From IMG/VR virus record IMGVR_UViG_3300044631_003039, positions 1-34,499 of that record: a stretch of 34,499 nt of DNA, one strand, 5' to 3'. The notes beneath the pieces were generated by a model. The model made no database searches. It was not told the DNA's origin and was given only the letters and a program-made list of their open reading frames with translations. The position numbers and the translations under genes were made by a program. Below are positions 22,003 to 28,658 of the stretch, one piece after another. The first letter of the stretch is position 1. The number at the start of each line of letters is the position of its first letter. The DNA is from a virus.

Positions 22003-22430
22003 TGACCACAGACAGCAAGTGCGGAACGTGCCAGATGTGCTGCAGGATTCTGGAGGTCCGGACGCTCGAGAAGCCGGTGGACATTCGGTGCCGTCATCAG
22101 TGCCTGGCGGGATGCGGGATATACCAGGAGAAACCCTCCGAGTGCTCGACCTACGAGTGCCTGTGGCTTCAGTCCCAGGGCGACAACGTTCTGGACCCGT
22201 TTCCGGAGACGTGGAGGCCGGATCGCCTGGGCATCGTCATCGACGGCGGCGGTCTGGACCCGGAGCGTCGGGTCCTCGTCTTCCGGACGACGTCCACTGG
22301 CGAGTCTCGACTGAAGTCCGTCGACGCCAGGACTATCGCCCAGAGCCTGGTCCGGCAGGGGTTCACGATCGCGGTCAAGATCGGCTCTCGGGAGCCAATC
22401 ACGTGGCAGGATTTTCTTCGCAGATCGTGA
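22002..22430 (+). CDS. CxxCxxCC (YkgJ-like) metal-cluster protein, 142 aa
   Basis: The N-terminus 'CGTCQMCCRI' (Cys 7, 10, 13, 14), then Cys near 30, 34 and 38 ('CRHQCLAGCGIY'), and 'KPSECSTYECLW' match the CxxCxxCC zinc/iron-chelating family (YkgJ). Members bind a metal or Fe-S cluster and some act on tRNA or proteins; the phage role is unknown. The C-terminal ~80 residues are beta-rich and not assigned. ATG 22002 overlaps the preceding stop by one base. Confidence 0.78.
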   Translation: MTTDSKCGTCQMCCRILEVRTLEKPVDIRCRHQCLAGCGIYQEKPSECSTYECLWLQSQGDNVLDPFPETWRPDRLGIVIDGGGLDPERRVLVFRTTSTGESRLKSVDARTIAQSLVRQGFTIAVKIGSREPITWQDFLRRS

Positions 22431-22445
22431 AGATCGGTCTAGGAT
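22416..22445 (+). promoter_or_regulatory. Phage promoter (family site 9)
   Basis: CTTCGC (22416-22421), 18 bases, TAGGAT (22440-22445), with AGGATT upstream. Spacing is slightly off from the 17 bases at other sites. A second candidate -10 (TAGAAC, 22463-22468) would put the start right at the stem-loop but lacks a matching -35. Confidence 0.5.
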
Positions 22446-22476
22446 ATTCTGGAGAATGGGCGTAGAACTCACTCAT

Positions 22477-22491
22477 GGGCGGTCGTCGCCC
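22477..22491 (+). promoter_or_regulatory. 5'-leader stem-loop (leader 3)
   Basis: gggcg-GTCGT-cgccc, a perfect 5-bp stem with the same loop as leader 2, followed by CTTCAGGAGG and ATG 22511. Confidence 0.6.
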
Positions 22492-22510
22492 GGCTCTTCA
22501 GGAGGTTCTC

Positions 22511-22780
22511 ATGTCCGCTTCCGTCATCCGCCGCTCTTCCAAGCAGCTCGTCACTCTGTCGTGCGAGGGTCGTCGCATCCAGTTCCGCCTCAGCAACGTG
22601 GGTTCCTTCCTGTCTGCTCGGTGCGAGGACCCCACGGTCACGGTCCAGCAGGCCCAGGCTTGCCTCGAGACCATTCAGTCCGAGATCGTCGAGAAGGAGA
22701 CCTCCTTCAAGACCCCTGGCCGGTGCCCCTCCTTCGGCTGGCACATGGACGGTATCGTGGCCAACTGGAGCTATAACTGA
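22511..22780 (+). CDS. Small hypothetical protein, 89 aa
   Basis: ATG 22511 has a strong AGGAGG and a structured leader, suggesting high expression. The product has a beta-rich start ('SSKQLVTLSCEGRRIQFRLS') and a helix in the middle ('VQQAQACLETIQSEIVEKE'). No family recognised. The stop overlaps the next ATG by one base. Confidence 0.68.
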   Translation: MSASVIRRSSKQLVTLSCEGRRIQFRLSNVGSFLSARCEDPTVTVQQAQACLETIQSEIVEKETSFKTPGRCPSFGWHMDGIVANWSYN

Positions 22781-23220
22781 TGGGCTCCAGCCAGCTCCGC
22801 GAGGCGGCGGACGTCCGCCGCTTCGCCCTGGCGGGTCGGGCGCACCTGACCCTTCGGTCCAAGAAGACCGGCACCAGGTTCACCTATCGGTTGAGCCGGA
22901 TCACCGACTCCGACGCCGCGTTCGCTTCGGTCTTGACCGGCTCGAACAACGAGGGCGACTACTCGTATGCGGGCATCGTGGACACGAGTGGGTTCCGGAC
23001 GACCCGGCGCTCGGCGCTGACCTGCGACGCTCCGTCGGTCCGGGCTCTGGAGTGGTTCAGCCAGAAGGTTCTTCGGGACGGCATGTCCCCTGCGGACCTC
23101 GGGCTGGAGGTCTATCACGAGGGCCGGTGCGGCAAGTGCGCTCGGCTCCTCACGACTCCAGAGTCCGTCGAGCGGGGCATAGGTCCGGAGTGCTGGTCCA
23201 AGATGGAGGGGCGTCGATGA
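22780..23220 (+). CDS. DUF6011-like protein, 146 aa
   Basis: The C-terminal end 'EGRCGKCARLLTTPESVERG' then 'IGPECWSK' contains the C-x2-C...G-I-G-P-x-C pattern of DUF6011, a small zinc-finger found at the end of many phage proteins. The N-terminal ~100 residues look like a beta domain ('GTRFTYRLSRITDSDAAF'). Such proteins have no known role; binding to nucleic acid is a reasonable guess. Confidence 0.75.
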   Translation: MGSSQLREAADVRRFALAGRAHLTLRSKKTGTRFTYRLSRITDSDAAFASVLTGSNNEGDYSYAGIVDTSGFRTTRRSALTCDAPSVRALEWFSQKVLRDGMSPADLGLEVYHEGRCGKCARLLTTPESVERGIGPECWSKMEGRR

Positions 23221-23435
23221 GGACCTGGACTCCTCGGTTCCGCGACTACGTCGCGAGGCTCCACAATCTTCGAGACGAACTCCCGAAAGGACCTCGTCGG
23301 GATCGTGTGAAACTCATCCTCCTGGCGCTGAGCTACGGATCGCCGATCCCCACGATCCGCGTCAGAATAAAGCTGGCCGTCGAGGCGGAGCGACAGAATT
23401 CCTCTACCGCCCCCGGCAAGATCCCGCTACACTGA
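23217..23435 (+). CDS. Small basic hypothetical protein, 72 aa
   Basis: ATG 23217 overlaps the preceding stop. The product is Arg/Leu-rich and largely helical ('RFRDYVARLHNLRDELPKGP'), possibly RNA- or DNA-binding. No family recognised. Its 3' end holds a family promoter, and its TGA stop overlaps the -10. Confidence 0.58.
   Translation: MRTWTPRFRDYVARLHNLRDELPKGPRRDRVKLILLALSYGSPIPTIRVRIKLAVEAERQNSSTAPGKIPLH
23405..23433 (+). promoter_or_regulatory. Phage promoter (family site 10)
   Basis: TACCGC (23405-23410), 17 bases, TACACT (23428-23433), followed by GAT; AGAATT lies 11 bases before the -35. It drives the gene at 23458. Confidence 0.65.
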
Positions 23436-23457
23436 TCCAGTAGTCCAGGAGTCCATC

Positions 23458-23748
23458 ATGTCCGAGATCCTCAGCCTTCAGCCCGGTGCCCACATCGGGA
23501 TCATCGCCGGGACCACGTTCCAGTTCGGCAAGATCACGTCCGTGACCGCCAATCAAGTCTGCGTCGAACAGGCCGGGGGTGTGGTCCGGAAGTTCTCCCG
23601 CGTGTCCCTCTTCGAGATCGGTCACAAGGGAACCCGATACACGTGCCCGGCGCTCGTCTCCCACGGCGAGGCTGTCCGCCGTCAGCGGGAGTATGCGGAG
23701 GCGACTCGCCTCGCGGGCGAGCGTCTCCGGAAGGCAGGCGTGCTGTGA
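23458..23748 (+). CDS. Hypothetical protein, 96 aa
   Basis: ATG 23458 is preceded by CCAGGAG and a family promoter. The N-terminal 60 residues look like a small beta-barrel ('GAHIGIIAGTTFQFGKITSV'), the C-terminal end is a charged helix ('GEAVRRQREYAEATRLAGER'). No family recognised. It is coupled by GTGA to the next gene. Confidence 0.66.
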   Translation: MSEILSLQPGAHIGIIAGTTFQFGKITSVTANQVCVEQAGGVVRKFSRVSLFEIGHKGTRYTCPALVSHGEAVRRQREYAEATRLAGERLRKAGVL

Positions 23749-24047
23749 CAATTCGGTCCAGCGGAGACCCGATACCCAGCGACGGACTCCCAAGAGCCCT
23801 CGTTCTCTGCAGGATAAAGGGGAGCAGCCCGAGCTGGGTTGTCGTCGCGAGACCTGCCCACCGAGGGTTCTCGTTTTTAATCTGGGGCGACGGGGTTCAC
23901 ACGAAGTGCGCGATCGCTCGCCTCCGCGGAGACTCCGCACTGGACGTTCGCATCGAAGCAGTTGTCGAGCTGGTCGGACCGTCGTTCCCAGAGGTCGCGA
24001 TAGAACGAGCGCCCTGGATCCGCTTTCTGGAGGCGACGGCGTCGTGA
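23745..24047 (+). CDS. Hypothetical protein, 100 aa
   Basis: GTG 23745 overlaps the preceding stop. The protein is beta-rich ('PRALVLCRIKGSSPSWVVVA') with no membrane segment or known motif. It forms one translational chain with its neighbours at 23458 and 24044. Confidence 0.6.
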   Translation: MTIRSSGDPIPSDGLPRALVLCRIKGSSPSWVVVARPAHRGFSFLIWGDGVHTKCAIARLRGDSALDVRIEAVVELVGPSFPEVAIERAPWIRFLEATAS

Positions 24048-24328
24048 GCACTGCACGTCCCATCGTCGTCGCCAACGTCCTCGGAATATTCGTCGAGGCC
24101 ATGGTTCTGAAGAAGACCCTCCCGTTCTCGGTCGGACTCGTGGAGGGTCGGACCCTGATCGGGGACGGATGGCCTCTCCGGTTCAGACTAGATCAGGAGA
24201 AGAACGTCGAGGTCGTGAACCGAGGGACGTTCTCCGTCGCACTTAGGATCGGAGCTCAGGACCGAATCGTCGCCCCAGGGGAGTCCTGCATCCTCGTCCG
24301 TGGCGGGTTCTTCGAGAGCCCAGGGTGA
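24044..24328 (+). CDS. Hypothetical protein, 94 aa
   Basis: GTG 24044 overlaps the preceding stop, with TGGAGGCGA upstream. The product is a probable all-beta protein ('VEVVNRGTFSVALRIGAQDR', 'APGESCILVRGGFFE'). No family recognised. Coupled to the next gene by overlap. Confidence 0.6.
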   Translation: MSTARPIVVANVLGIFVEAMVLKKTLPFSVGLVEGRTLIGDGWPLRFRLDQEKNVEVVNRGTFSVALRIGAQDRIVAPGESCILVRGGFFESPG

Positions 24329-24642
24329 TGCCCGCCCACCGATCCTACCACCTTCCCGCGTATCGAGAGCGGATGTCCGCAGCCCTCAGAGGCAAGTCTC
24401 GGGGAGGGGAGGTGCTCCGGAGATTGAACGCCCAGAGGGAGGTCTTCTGGACGGAGGGCATGAGGAACGCGCTCGCGTCGGGATACTGGCGAGGATGGTC
24501 AACCGACACGATCGCCTTCGACATCGGGGTTGGGCGGGAAGTTCTCCAGAAGGAGATGAACCGACTTCAGCTCCCGAGGGGCCGCTGGGTGACGATCGCT
24601 CAGAGGCGAGCTGCGCTGGAACAATGCAACAACGGAGAATAA
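24325..24642 (+). CDS. Putative helix-turn-helix (GcrA-like) protein, 105 aa
   Basis: GTG 24325 (or ATG 24328) overlaps the previous stop. The region 'ALASGYWRGWSTDTIAFDIG' followed by 'VGREVLQKEMNRLQLPRGRW' looks like a helix-turn-helix with the W-x-x-G-x-S-x-x-x-I-A pattern found in GcrA-like and similar regulators. This is weaker than the 5402 gene. The N-terminus is basic. It immediately precedes the kinase and may regulate or be expressed with it. Confidence 0.62.
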   Translation: MMPAHRSYHLPAYRERMSAALRGKSRGGEVLRRLNAQREVFWTEGMRNALASGYWRGWSTDTIAFDIGVGREVLQKEMNRLQLPRGRWVTIAQRRAALEQCNNGE

Positions 24643-24644
24643 GC

Positions 24645-25238
24645 GTGATATTGAGCATCCGAGGAACGAGCGGCTCGGGGAAGACCCACCTGGCCAAGAC
24701 CCTCCTCCACAGCACCGGGATCTATGGGCCCCCGGTGAGCCACCACGCCAAGGGTCGGAAGCAGCCCTACTTCTACATCCGCCCCCATCTCTCCGGAGGT
24801 CGGGACCTGGTGATCCTCGGTCATTACGAGTCGGCCACGGGCGGGGTCGACACAATCTCCGGGAACGACATCCCATTCGAGCTGGCGAGGGAGCACTACT
24901 CACAGAATCGGGACGTCTTCATGGAGGGTCTCCTTCTGTCGGCGGAGCAGCACAGGACGGCCAGGCTCCACGAGGACGGGATCCCCGTCCGGCTCTTCTA
25001 CCTCAGCACGTCCCTCGAGGACTGCCTGGCGTCGGTGAGGGCACGGCGGGAGGCTCGCGGGAACACGGCTCCGCTGAACCCCGACACAACCGCGAGTCGG
25101 CATCGGGCGATCCGCACGCACCCCGACCGTTTTCGCGCGAAGGGTCTGCACGTCACTGTCGGGACGAGGCAGCAGGCAGTCTGGTGGCTCCAGGACTCCG
25201 GTCACCTCGCCCTGGACCCGGCGGACCGTCGGGACTAG
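24645..25238 (+). CDS. P-loop kinase resembling 5-hydroxymethyl-dU DNA kinase, 197 aa
   Basis: The first 15 residues hold the Walker A motif ('SIRGTSGSGKTHLAK'), and 'VILGHYESATGGVDTISGND' followed by 'VFMEGLLLS' matches the pattern of phage 5-hmdU DNA kinases (R-G-T-x-G-S-G-K, G-x-Y-x-x-x-x-G-G-x-D-T-I, E-G-L). These enzymes phosphorylate hydroxymethyluracil in DNA so that further groups can be added. Here the aGPT-Pplase-like product would use that activated base. GTG 24645 has GGAGA upstream, 2 bases after the previous stop. It is distant (13 kb) from the other pathway genes. A generic nucleoside kinase is a less likely alternative. Confidence 0.78.
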   Translation: MILSIRGTSGSGKTHLAKTLLHSTGIYGPPVSHHAKGRKQPYFYIRPHLSGGRDLVILGHYESATGGVDTISGNDIPFELAREHYSQNRDVFMEGLLLSAEQHRTARLHEDGIPVRLFYLSTSLEDCLASVRARREARGNTAPLNPDTTASRHRAIRTHPDRFRAKGLHVTVGTRQQAVWWLQDSGHLALDPADRRD

Positions 25239-25267
25239 GAAAAATCGGCGTCACCAGGATTTCCCTC

Positions 25268-25296
25268 TTTACGAAGCTCCCGGTAGCGACTACACT
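25268..25296 (+). promoter_or_regulatory. Phage promoter (family site 11)
   Basis: TTTACG (25268-25273), 17 bases, TACACT (25291-25296), with AGGATT 12 bases before the -35. It drives the DUF932 gene and lies inside an inverted repeat. Confidence 0.7.
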
Positions 25297-25311
25297 CGTT
25301 TCTACCGGGAG
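25277..25311 (+). repeat. Perfect 10-bp inverted repeat around the -10 box
   Basis: ctcccggtag (25277-25286) and ctaccgggag (25302-25311), 15 bases apart, bracket TACACT. The position fits a repressor operator. The right arm also overlaps the left arm of leader stem 4, so the two structures could compete in DNA or RNA. Confidence 0.65.
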
Positions 25312-25320
25312 TGGTTCCCG
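25306..25320 (+). promoter_or_regulatory. 5'-leader stem-loop (leader 4)
   Basis: cggga-GTGGT-tcccg, a 5-bp stem with the same loop as leader 1, starting about 10 bases after the -10, followed by AACTCAGGAGG and ATG 25340. Confidence 0.6.
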
Positions 25321-25339
25321 CGGAACTCAGGAGGCGTCC

Positions 25340-26335
25340 ATGGCTCACAACCTCACCATTCACGAAGACGGCACCGTCGAGATGGCCTACACCGGCGAGA
25401 AGGGGTGGCACGGTCTCGGCAACTCGGTGCCGTTCGGCTCCACTCCGGCGCAGTTCCGGACGGCTGCTCGCATGGACTGGGAGGTGGAGTCCGTCCCAGT
25501 CCAGTTCGTCCTCCCGGCCCCGAGGACGCTCCGTCTTGGTAACGACGAGAGCGCCGAGACTGTCACCACCGACACGTTTGGCGTCAAGAAGCGCCGCGTC
25601 CTCTACCGCTCCGACAACGGGATGCCCCTCGGAATCGTCGCCGACGGGTTCCATGTGGTCGGCCCGAAGGAGGTCACCGAATTCTTCAACGACCTGATCC
25701 TGGGCCTCGGGATGACAATGGAGACCTGCGGGTCGCTCCACGGCGGAAAGCGCCTCTGGGCCACGGCCAAGATCGGCGAGGACTACGTCGGCCCCGAGGA
25801 CCACATCCGCGCCTATCTGCTTCTCACGACGGCTCTGGACGGCACCCACGCGACGAAGGCGAAGTTCGTCTCCACCCGCACGGTCTGCGAGAACACACTG
25901 GAGTTCGGCCTCGGGGAGGACGGTCTGGAGGTGGCCGTCTCCCACCGGATGCAGTTCGACGAGAAGAAGGTCAAGGAGCGCCTCGGCATCGGCCAGCAGA
26001 GCTTCGAGAAATTCATCGACGACATGCGGAAGCTGGCCTCCACTCCGGTGAACACCGCCGTCGCCACTGAGCTGACGTCGGAGCTCATCGGGACCGACAA
26101 GTCGGAGCGGTTCGACCGGATCATGGGACTCTTCTCGGGCCAGCAGCTCGGCGCCGACATCGTCGAGGGTGTCGACGGCACCGCCTGGGGGTGGCTGAAC
26201 GCCATCACCGAGTATGTCGACCACGAGGCGAAGGCGAAGGACCTCAGCCGCCGCATCGGGAACTCCCTGATGGGTCGGGGTGCGGCTCTCAAGGCGAAGG
26301 CCCGGGACATGATTCTGGACCTCGCCGGGGTCTAA
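25340..26335 (+). CDS. DUF932 / TIGR03299 phage-plasmid protein, 331 aa
   Basis: 'GEKGWHGLGNSVPFGSTPAQ' near residue 18, 'GIVADGFHVVGPKEVTEFFN' near 100 and 'STRTVCENTLEFGL' in the middle are features of DUF932 (LGT_TIGR03299 group), ~330 aa in most members. These proteins are common in phages and plasmids; no function is established, although they are often abundant. ATG 25340 has a strong AGGAGG and a structured leader. Heavy use of C-ending codons fits high expression. A terminator hairpin follows, so it is a single-gene unit. Confidence 0.85.
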   Translation: MAHNLTIHEDGTVEMAYTGEKGWHGLGNSVPFGSTPAQFRTAARMDWEVESVPVQFVLPAPRTLRLGNDESAETVTTDTFGVKKRRVLYRSDNGMPLGIVADGFHVVGPKEVTEFFNDLILGLGMTMETCGSLHGGKRLWATAKIGEDYVGPEDHIRAYLLLTTALDGTHATKAKFVSTRTVCENTLEFGLGEDGLEVAVSHRMQFDEKKVKERLGIGQQSFEKFIDDMRKLASTPVNTAVATELTSELIGTDKSERFDRIMGLFSGQQLGADIVEGVDGTAWGWLNAITEYVDHEAKAKDLSRRIGNSLMGRGAALKAKARDMILDLAGV

Positions 26336-26352
26336 CCCTCCGGAGGGTGCAG

Positions 26353-26378
26353 CGACCCCCAGGCGCGGCTGGGGGTCG
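26353..26378 (+). terminator. Probable intrinsic terminator
   Basis: Perfect 10-bp stem cgacccccag / ctgggggtcg with a 6-base loop, about 18 bases after the DUF932 stop, preceded by a small palindrome (ccctccggaggg) over the stop codon. Only TCTG follows, no T run. The remaining ~80 bases to the next gene hold nothing else I can identify. Confidence 0.65.
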
Positions 26379-26460
26379 TCTGCCGCCCCGACCGAGGAGC
26401 TAGGCTCCCCAGGTCAACCGGAGCGCTGCGGCCGCGCCCCAGGCTCCCAGGGCGTCCTTC

Positions 26461-27012
26461 ATGAGAACTCTTCTGCCAGACGACCACCGTCCAAGATTCC
26501 AGTCCCTGGGCGAGGCAGTCATCTACAAGATCGTTCACGGCCTGCTCCGCCAGGACCCGCGCCTCAGGTGCCCAACGTATCCGAGCGACGGGGAGGCTCT
26601 GTTCCGCTGGTGCCAGTCGTCCGGTGTCGACTCGGCCCGCGTCGTCCTCTCACTCGCCGGAGAACCGGACGACGAGTCCGCCAGGGCGATCGAGGCTCTG
26701 ACGTGCCTCAAGATCCCCGCCCACCCAGAGCCTGGCTCGTTCTGGTTCGCCTACCGGAACCGCCCCGCCGACCCTCCCCCGGCAAGGCGGTCCCCAGCTA
26801 CCCCCGAAAATCGAGATGAGCCGGGGGGCGATCTGCGGGTCGTCGTGTCCGTTGTGGACAACCCGCGGAAGCCTGGGTCGGAAGCGTTCGAAGGATACAA
26901 GCACTGGCGAGTCGGTGCGACCGTCCAGGAGCTGCTGGACACTGGTCTTCCTCGACGGAATCTTCGTCGAGACGTTCGTCACGGACACGTCGTTCTGGGA
27001 GACTCCAAGTGA
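26461..27012 (+). CDS. Protein with C-terminal FR/KPGS domain, 183 aa
   Basis: ATG 26461 has only a weak ribosome-binding site (CCCAGGG). The N-terminal ~100 residues are helical with a Cys ('LRCPTYPSDGEALFRWCQSS'); a Pro-rich linker (100-122) follows; residues ~132-179 ('VDNPRKPGSEAFEGYKHW' and 'GLPRRNLRRDVRHGHVVL') form the third copy of the small phage domain also present in the 9694 and 17748 products, and the closest of the three to the usual N-P-K-R-P-G-S form. Overlaps the helicase gene by 4 bases. Function unknown. Confidence 0.72.
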   Translation: MRTLLPDDHRPRFQSLGEAVIYKIVHGLLRQDPRLRCPTYPSDGEALFRWCQSSGVDSARVVLSLAGEPDDESARAIEALTCLKIPAHPEPGSFWFAYRNRPADPPPARRSPATPENRDEPGGDLRVVVSVVDNPRKPGSEAFEGYKHWRVGATVQELLDTGLPRRNLRRDVRHGHVVLGDSK

Positions 27013-28658
27013 GCGTCATTCACTACACTCCGCCTCGGCCGGACATGGGTCACCAGTCGGAGGCGAGGCGGAAGGCGCGCCATCGGCGCGGCTTCGGGTA
27101 TTTCATGGAGATGGGAACCGGGAAATCGAAGACAGCCTTCGACGAGATGATGGAGCTGTTCCTCGAGACTCGGATCGACTGTCTTCTGATCTGCGCCGGG
27201 AAAGGGTCCTATCTGGACTGGCGCGACAAACACATCCCGGAGAACGAGAGTCCTATCGTCCCCATCTACCTTCACGTCTGGATCCGTGGGTCCAAGCGCC
27301 GCCGGAAGAAATTCGACGAGTGGCTGGAGGGGATCAAGAACCTCCCTCCCGGAGTGATCCCCGTCCTCCTCGTCTCCTACGACGCCATCGGCGCGTCCAA
27401 GACTGCTCGCGAGGCAGTCGAGAGGTTTATCAAGCAGCGCCGCGCTGGCTGCATCGCGGACGAGTCGACGCTGATGAAGGAGGAGGACTCCAACCGAACG
27501 GACTTCATGCTCCGGACAGTCCGGCACTGGACCGCTCACCGCCGAATCCTGACCGGGTCTCCCGTGGCGGAGTCCCCGATGGACGCCTGGGCACAGATGG
27601 AGTTCCTGGACAGAGGACTCCTCGGGTTCTCCAGCTTCTTCAGCTACCGTGCTCGGTTCTGTCAACTTCAGGAGGAGTGGGTCCAGCCGAGAGGAAGCAT
27701 GTCCCCCACCGGGCAGTATCAGAGGCCCGGGAAGAAGAAGGTGATGAAGATCGTCGGATACAGGAACCTGGACGTCCTCCAGAAGATCATCGGGGAGCAC
27801 TCCTACAGAGTCCTGAAGAGCGAGTGCCTCGACCTTCCGCCGAAAATCTACAAGAAGATTCGGGTCCCGATGAGCGAGGTCCAGGAGGAGCTCTACCGAT
27901 CTCTGTCGGACATGTGGGTCGCGGAGCTCCCGAACACCGTCGTTCCGGACGAGGTGGGCACGACAGAGTCGACCGCCCCGGCAGATCTGTCAGACGACAT
28001 CCTGACACACTTGAGCGACGCCGGGCTCGCTCCAAACGTCGGCGATGGATCCGGAACGTTCGTCAGCGCCCAGCTGGCCATCACTCGGATCATGAGGCTC
28101 CATCAGCTCGCGTGCGGGATCGCTGTGTCCGAGGACGGGTCCGTCCACCGCGTTCCACACAACCGCGTGCGGGAGCTCATTCGCCAGATCGACGAGTCTC
28201 AGGGTCAGGTCACGATCTGGTGCTCGTTCCGGCCATCGGTCGCAGAGATAGTGGAGGAACTCGGGCGAACGTATCCCGGCGAACGGATCGTGGAGTATCA
28301 CGGAGGGACCAAGCCGCAGGAGAGGGCGGCCGGACTTCTCGCGTTCAAGGAGGGGAGGGCTAGGTTCTTCGTCGGCACCATCCAGACGGGTGCCTTCGGG
28401 ATCGACCTGACCGCGTCCAGCACGGTCATGTATTACTCCCTGACCCCGAGGCTCGTCCACCGACTTCAGTCGGAGGACCGGAACCATCGCATCGGCCAGT
28501 TGGAGTCGGTCACGTACATCGACTTTGCCTGCCCTGGCACGGTCGACGAGGGCTTGATCGATAGCCTCAGGGAGAAGAAGGAGATCGCGGATGCAGTCGT
28601 TGGGGACGTCCTCCACGGGTGGCTTCGATACACTGGGGAGGACGACGATGTCGAGTAG
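27009..28658 (+). CDS. SNF2-like SF2 DNA helicase/translocase, 549 aa
   Basis: An ATP-dependent double-stranded DNA translocase. Motif I is 'FMEMGTGKSKTA' (32-43), motif Ia 'LLICAGKGSYLDW' (59-71), motif II 'IADESTLMK' (149-157, DEST), motif III 'ILTGSPV' (180-186), and near the C-terminus 'TGAFGIDLTASSTVMYYS' (V) and 'QSEDRNHRIGQ' (VI). Phage members of this type often help replication or restart, or repair. GTG 27009 overlaps the preceding stop. The stop overlaps the winged-helix gene by 11 bases. Confidence 0.92.
   Translation: MSVIHYTPPRPDMGHQSEARRKARHRRGFGYFMEMGTGKSKTAFDEMMELFLETRIDCLLICAGKGSYLDWRDKHIPENESPIVPIYLHVWIRGSKRRRKKFDEWLEGIKNLPPGVIPVLLVSYDAIGASKTAREAVERFIKQRRAGCIADESTLMKEEDSNRTDFMLRTVRHWTAHRRILTGSPVAESPMDAWAQMEFLDRGLLGFSSFFSYRARFCQLQEEWVQPRGSMSPTGQYQRPGKKKVMKIVGYRNLDVLQKIIGEHSYRVLKSECLDLPPKIYKKIRVPMSEVQEELYRSLSDMWVAELPNTVVPDEVGTTESTAPADLSDDILTHLSDAGLAPNVGDGSGTFVSAQLAITRIMRLHQLACGIAVSEDGSVHRVPHNRVRELIRQIDESQGQVTIWCSFRPSVAEIVEELGRTYPGERIVEYHGGTKPQERAAGLLAFKEGRARFFVGTIQTGAFGIDLTASSTVMYYSLTPRLVHRLQSEDRNHRIGQLESVTYIDFACPGTVDEGLIDSLREKKEIADAVVGDVLHGWLRYTGEDDDVE

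Noticed and set aside
26378-26406. A twelfth family promoter before the gene at 26461 (TAGGCT at 26401)
   Set aside because: The -35 position reads GTCTGC and no A[AG]GAATT element is present, so the match is too weak.
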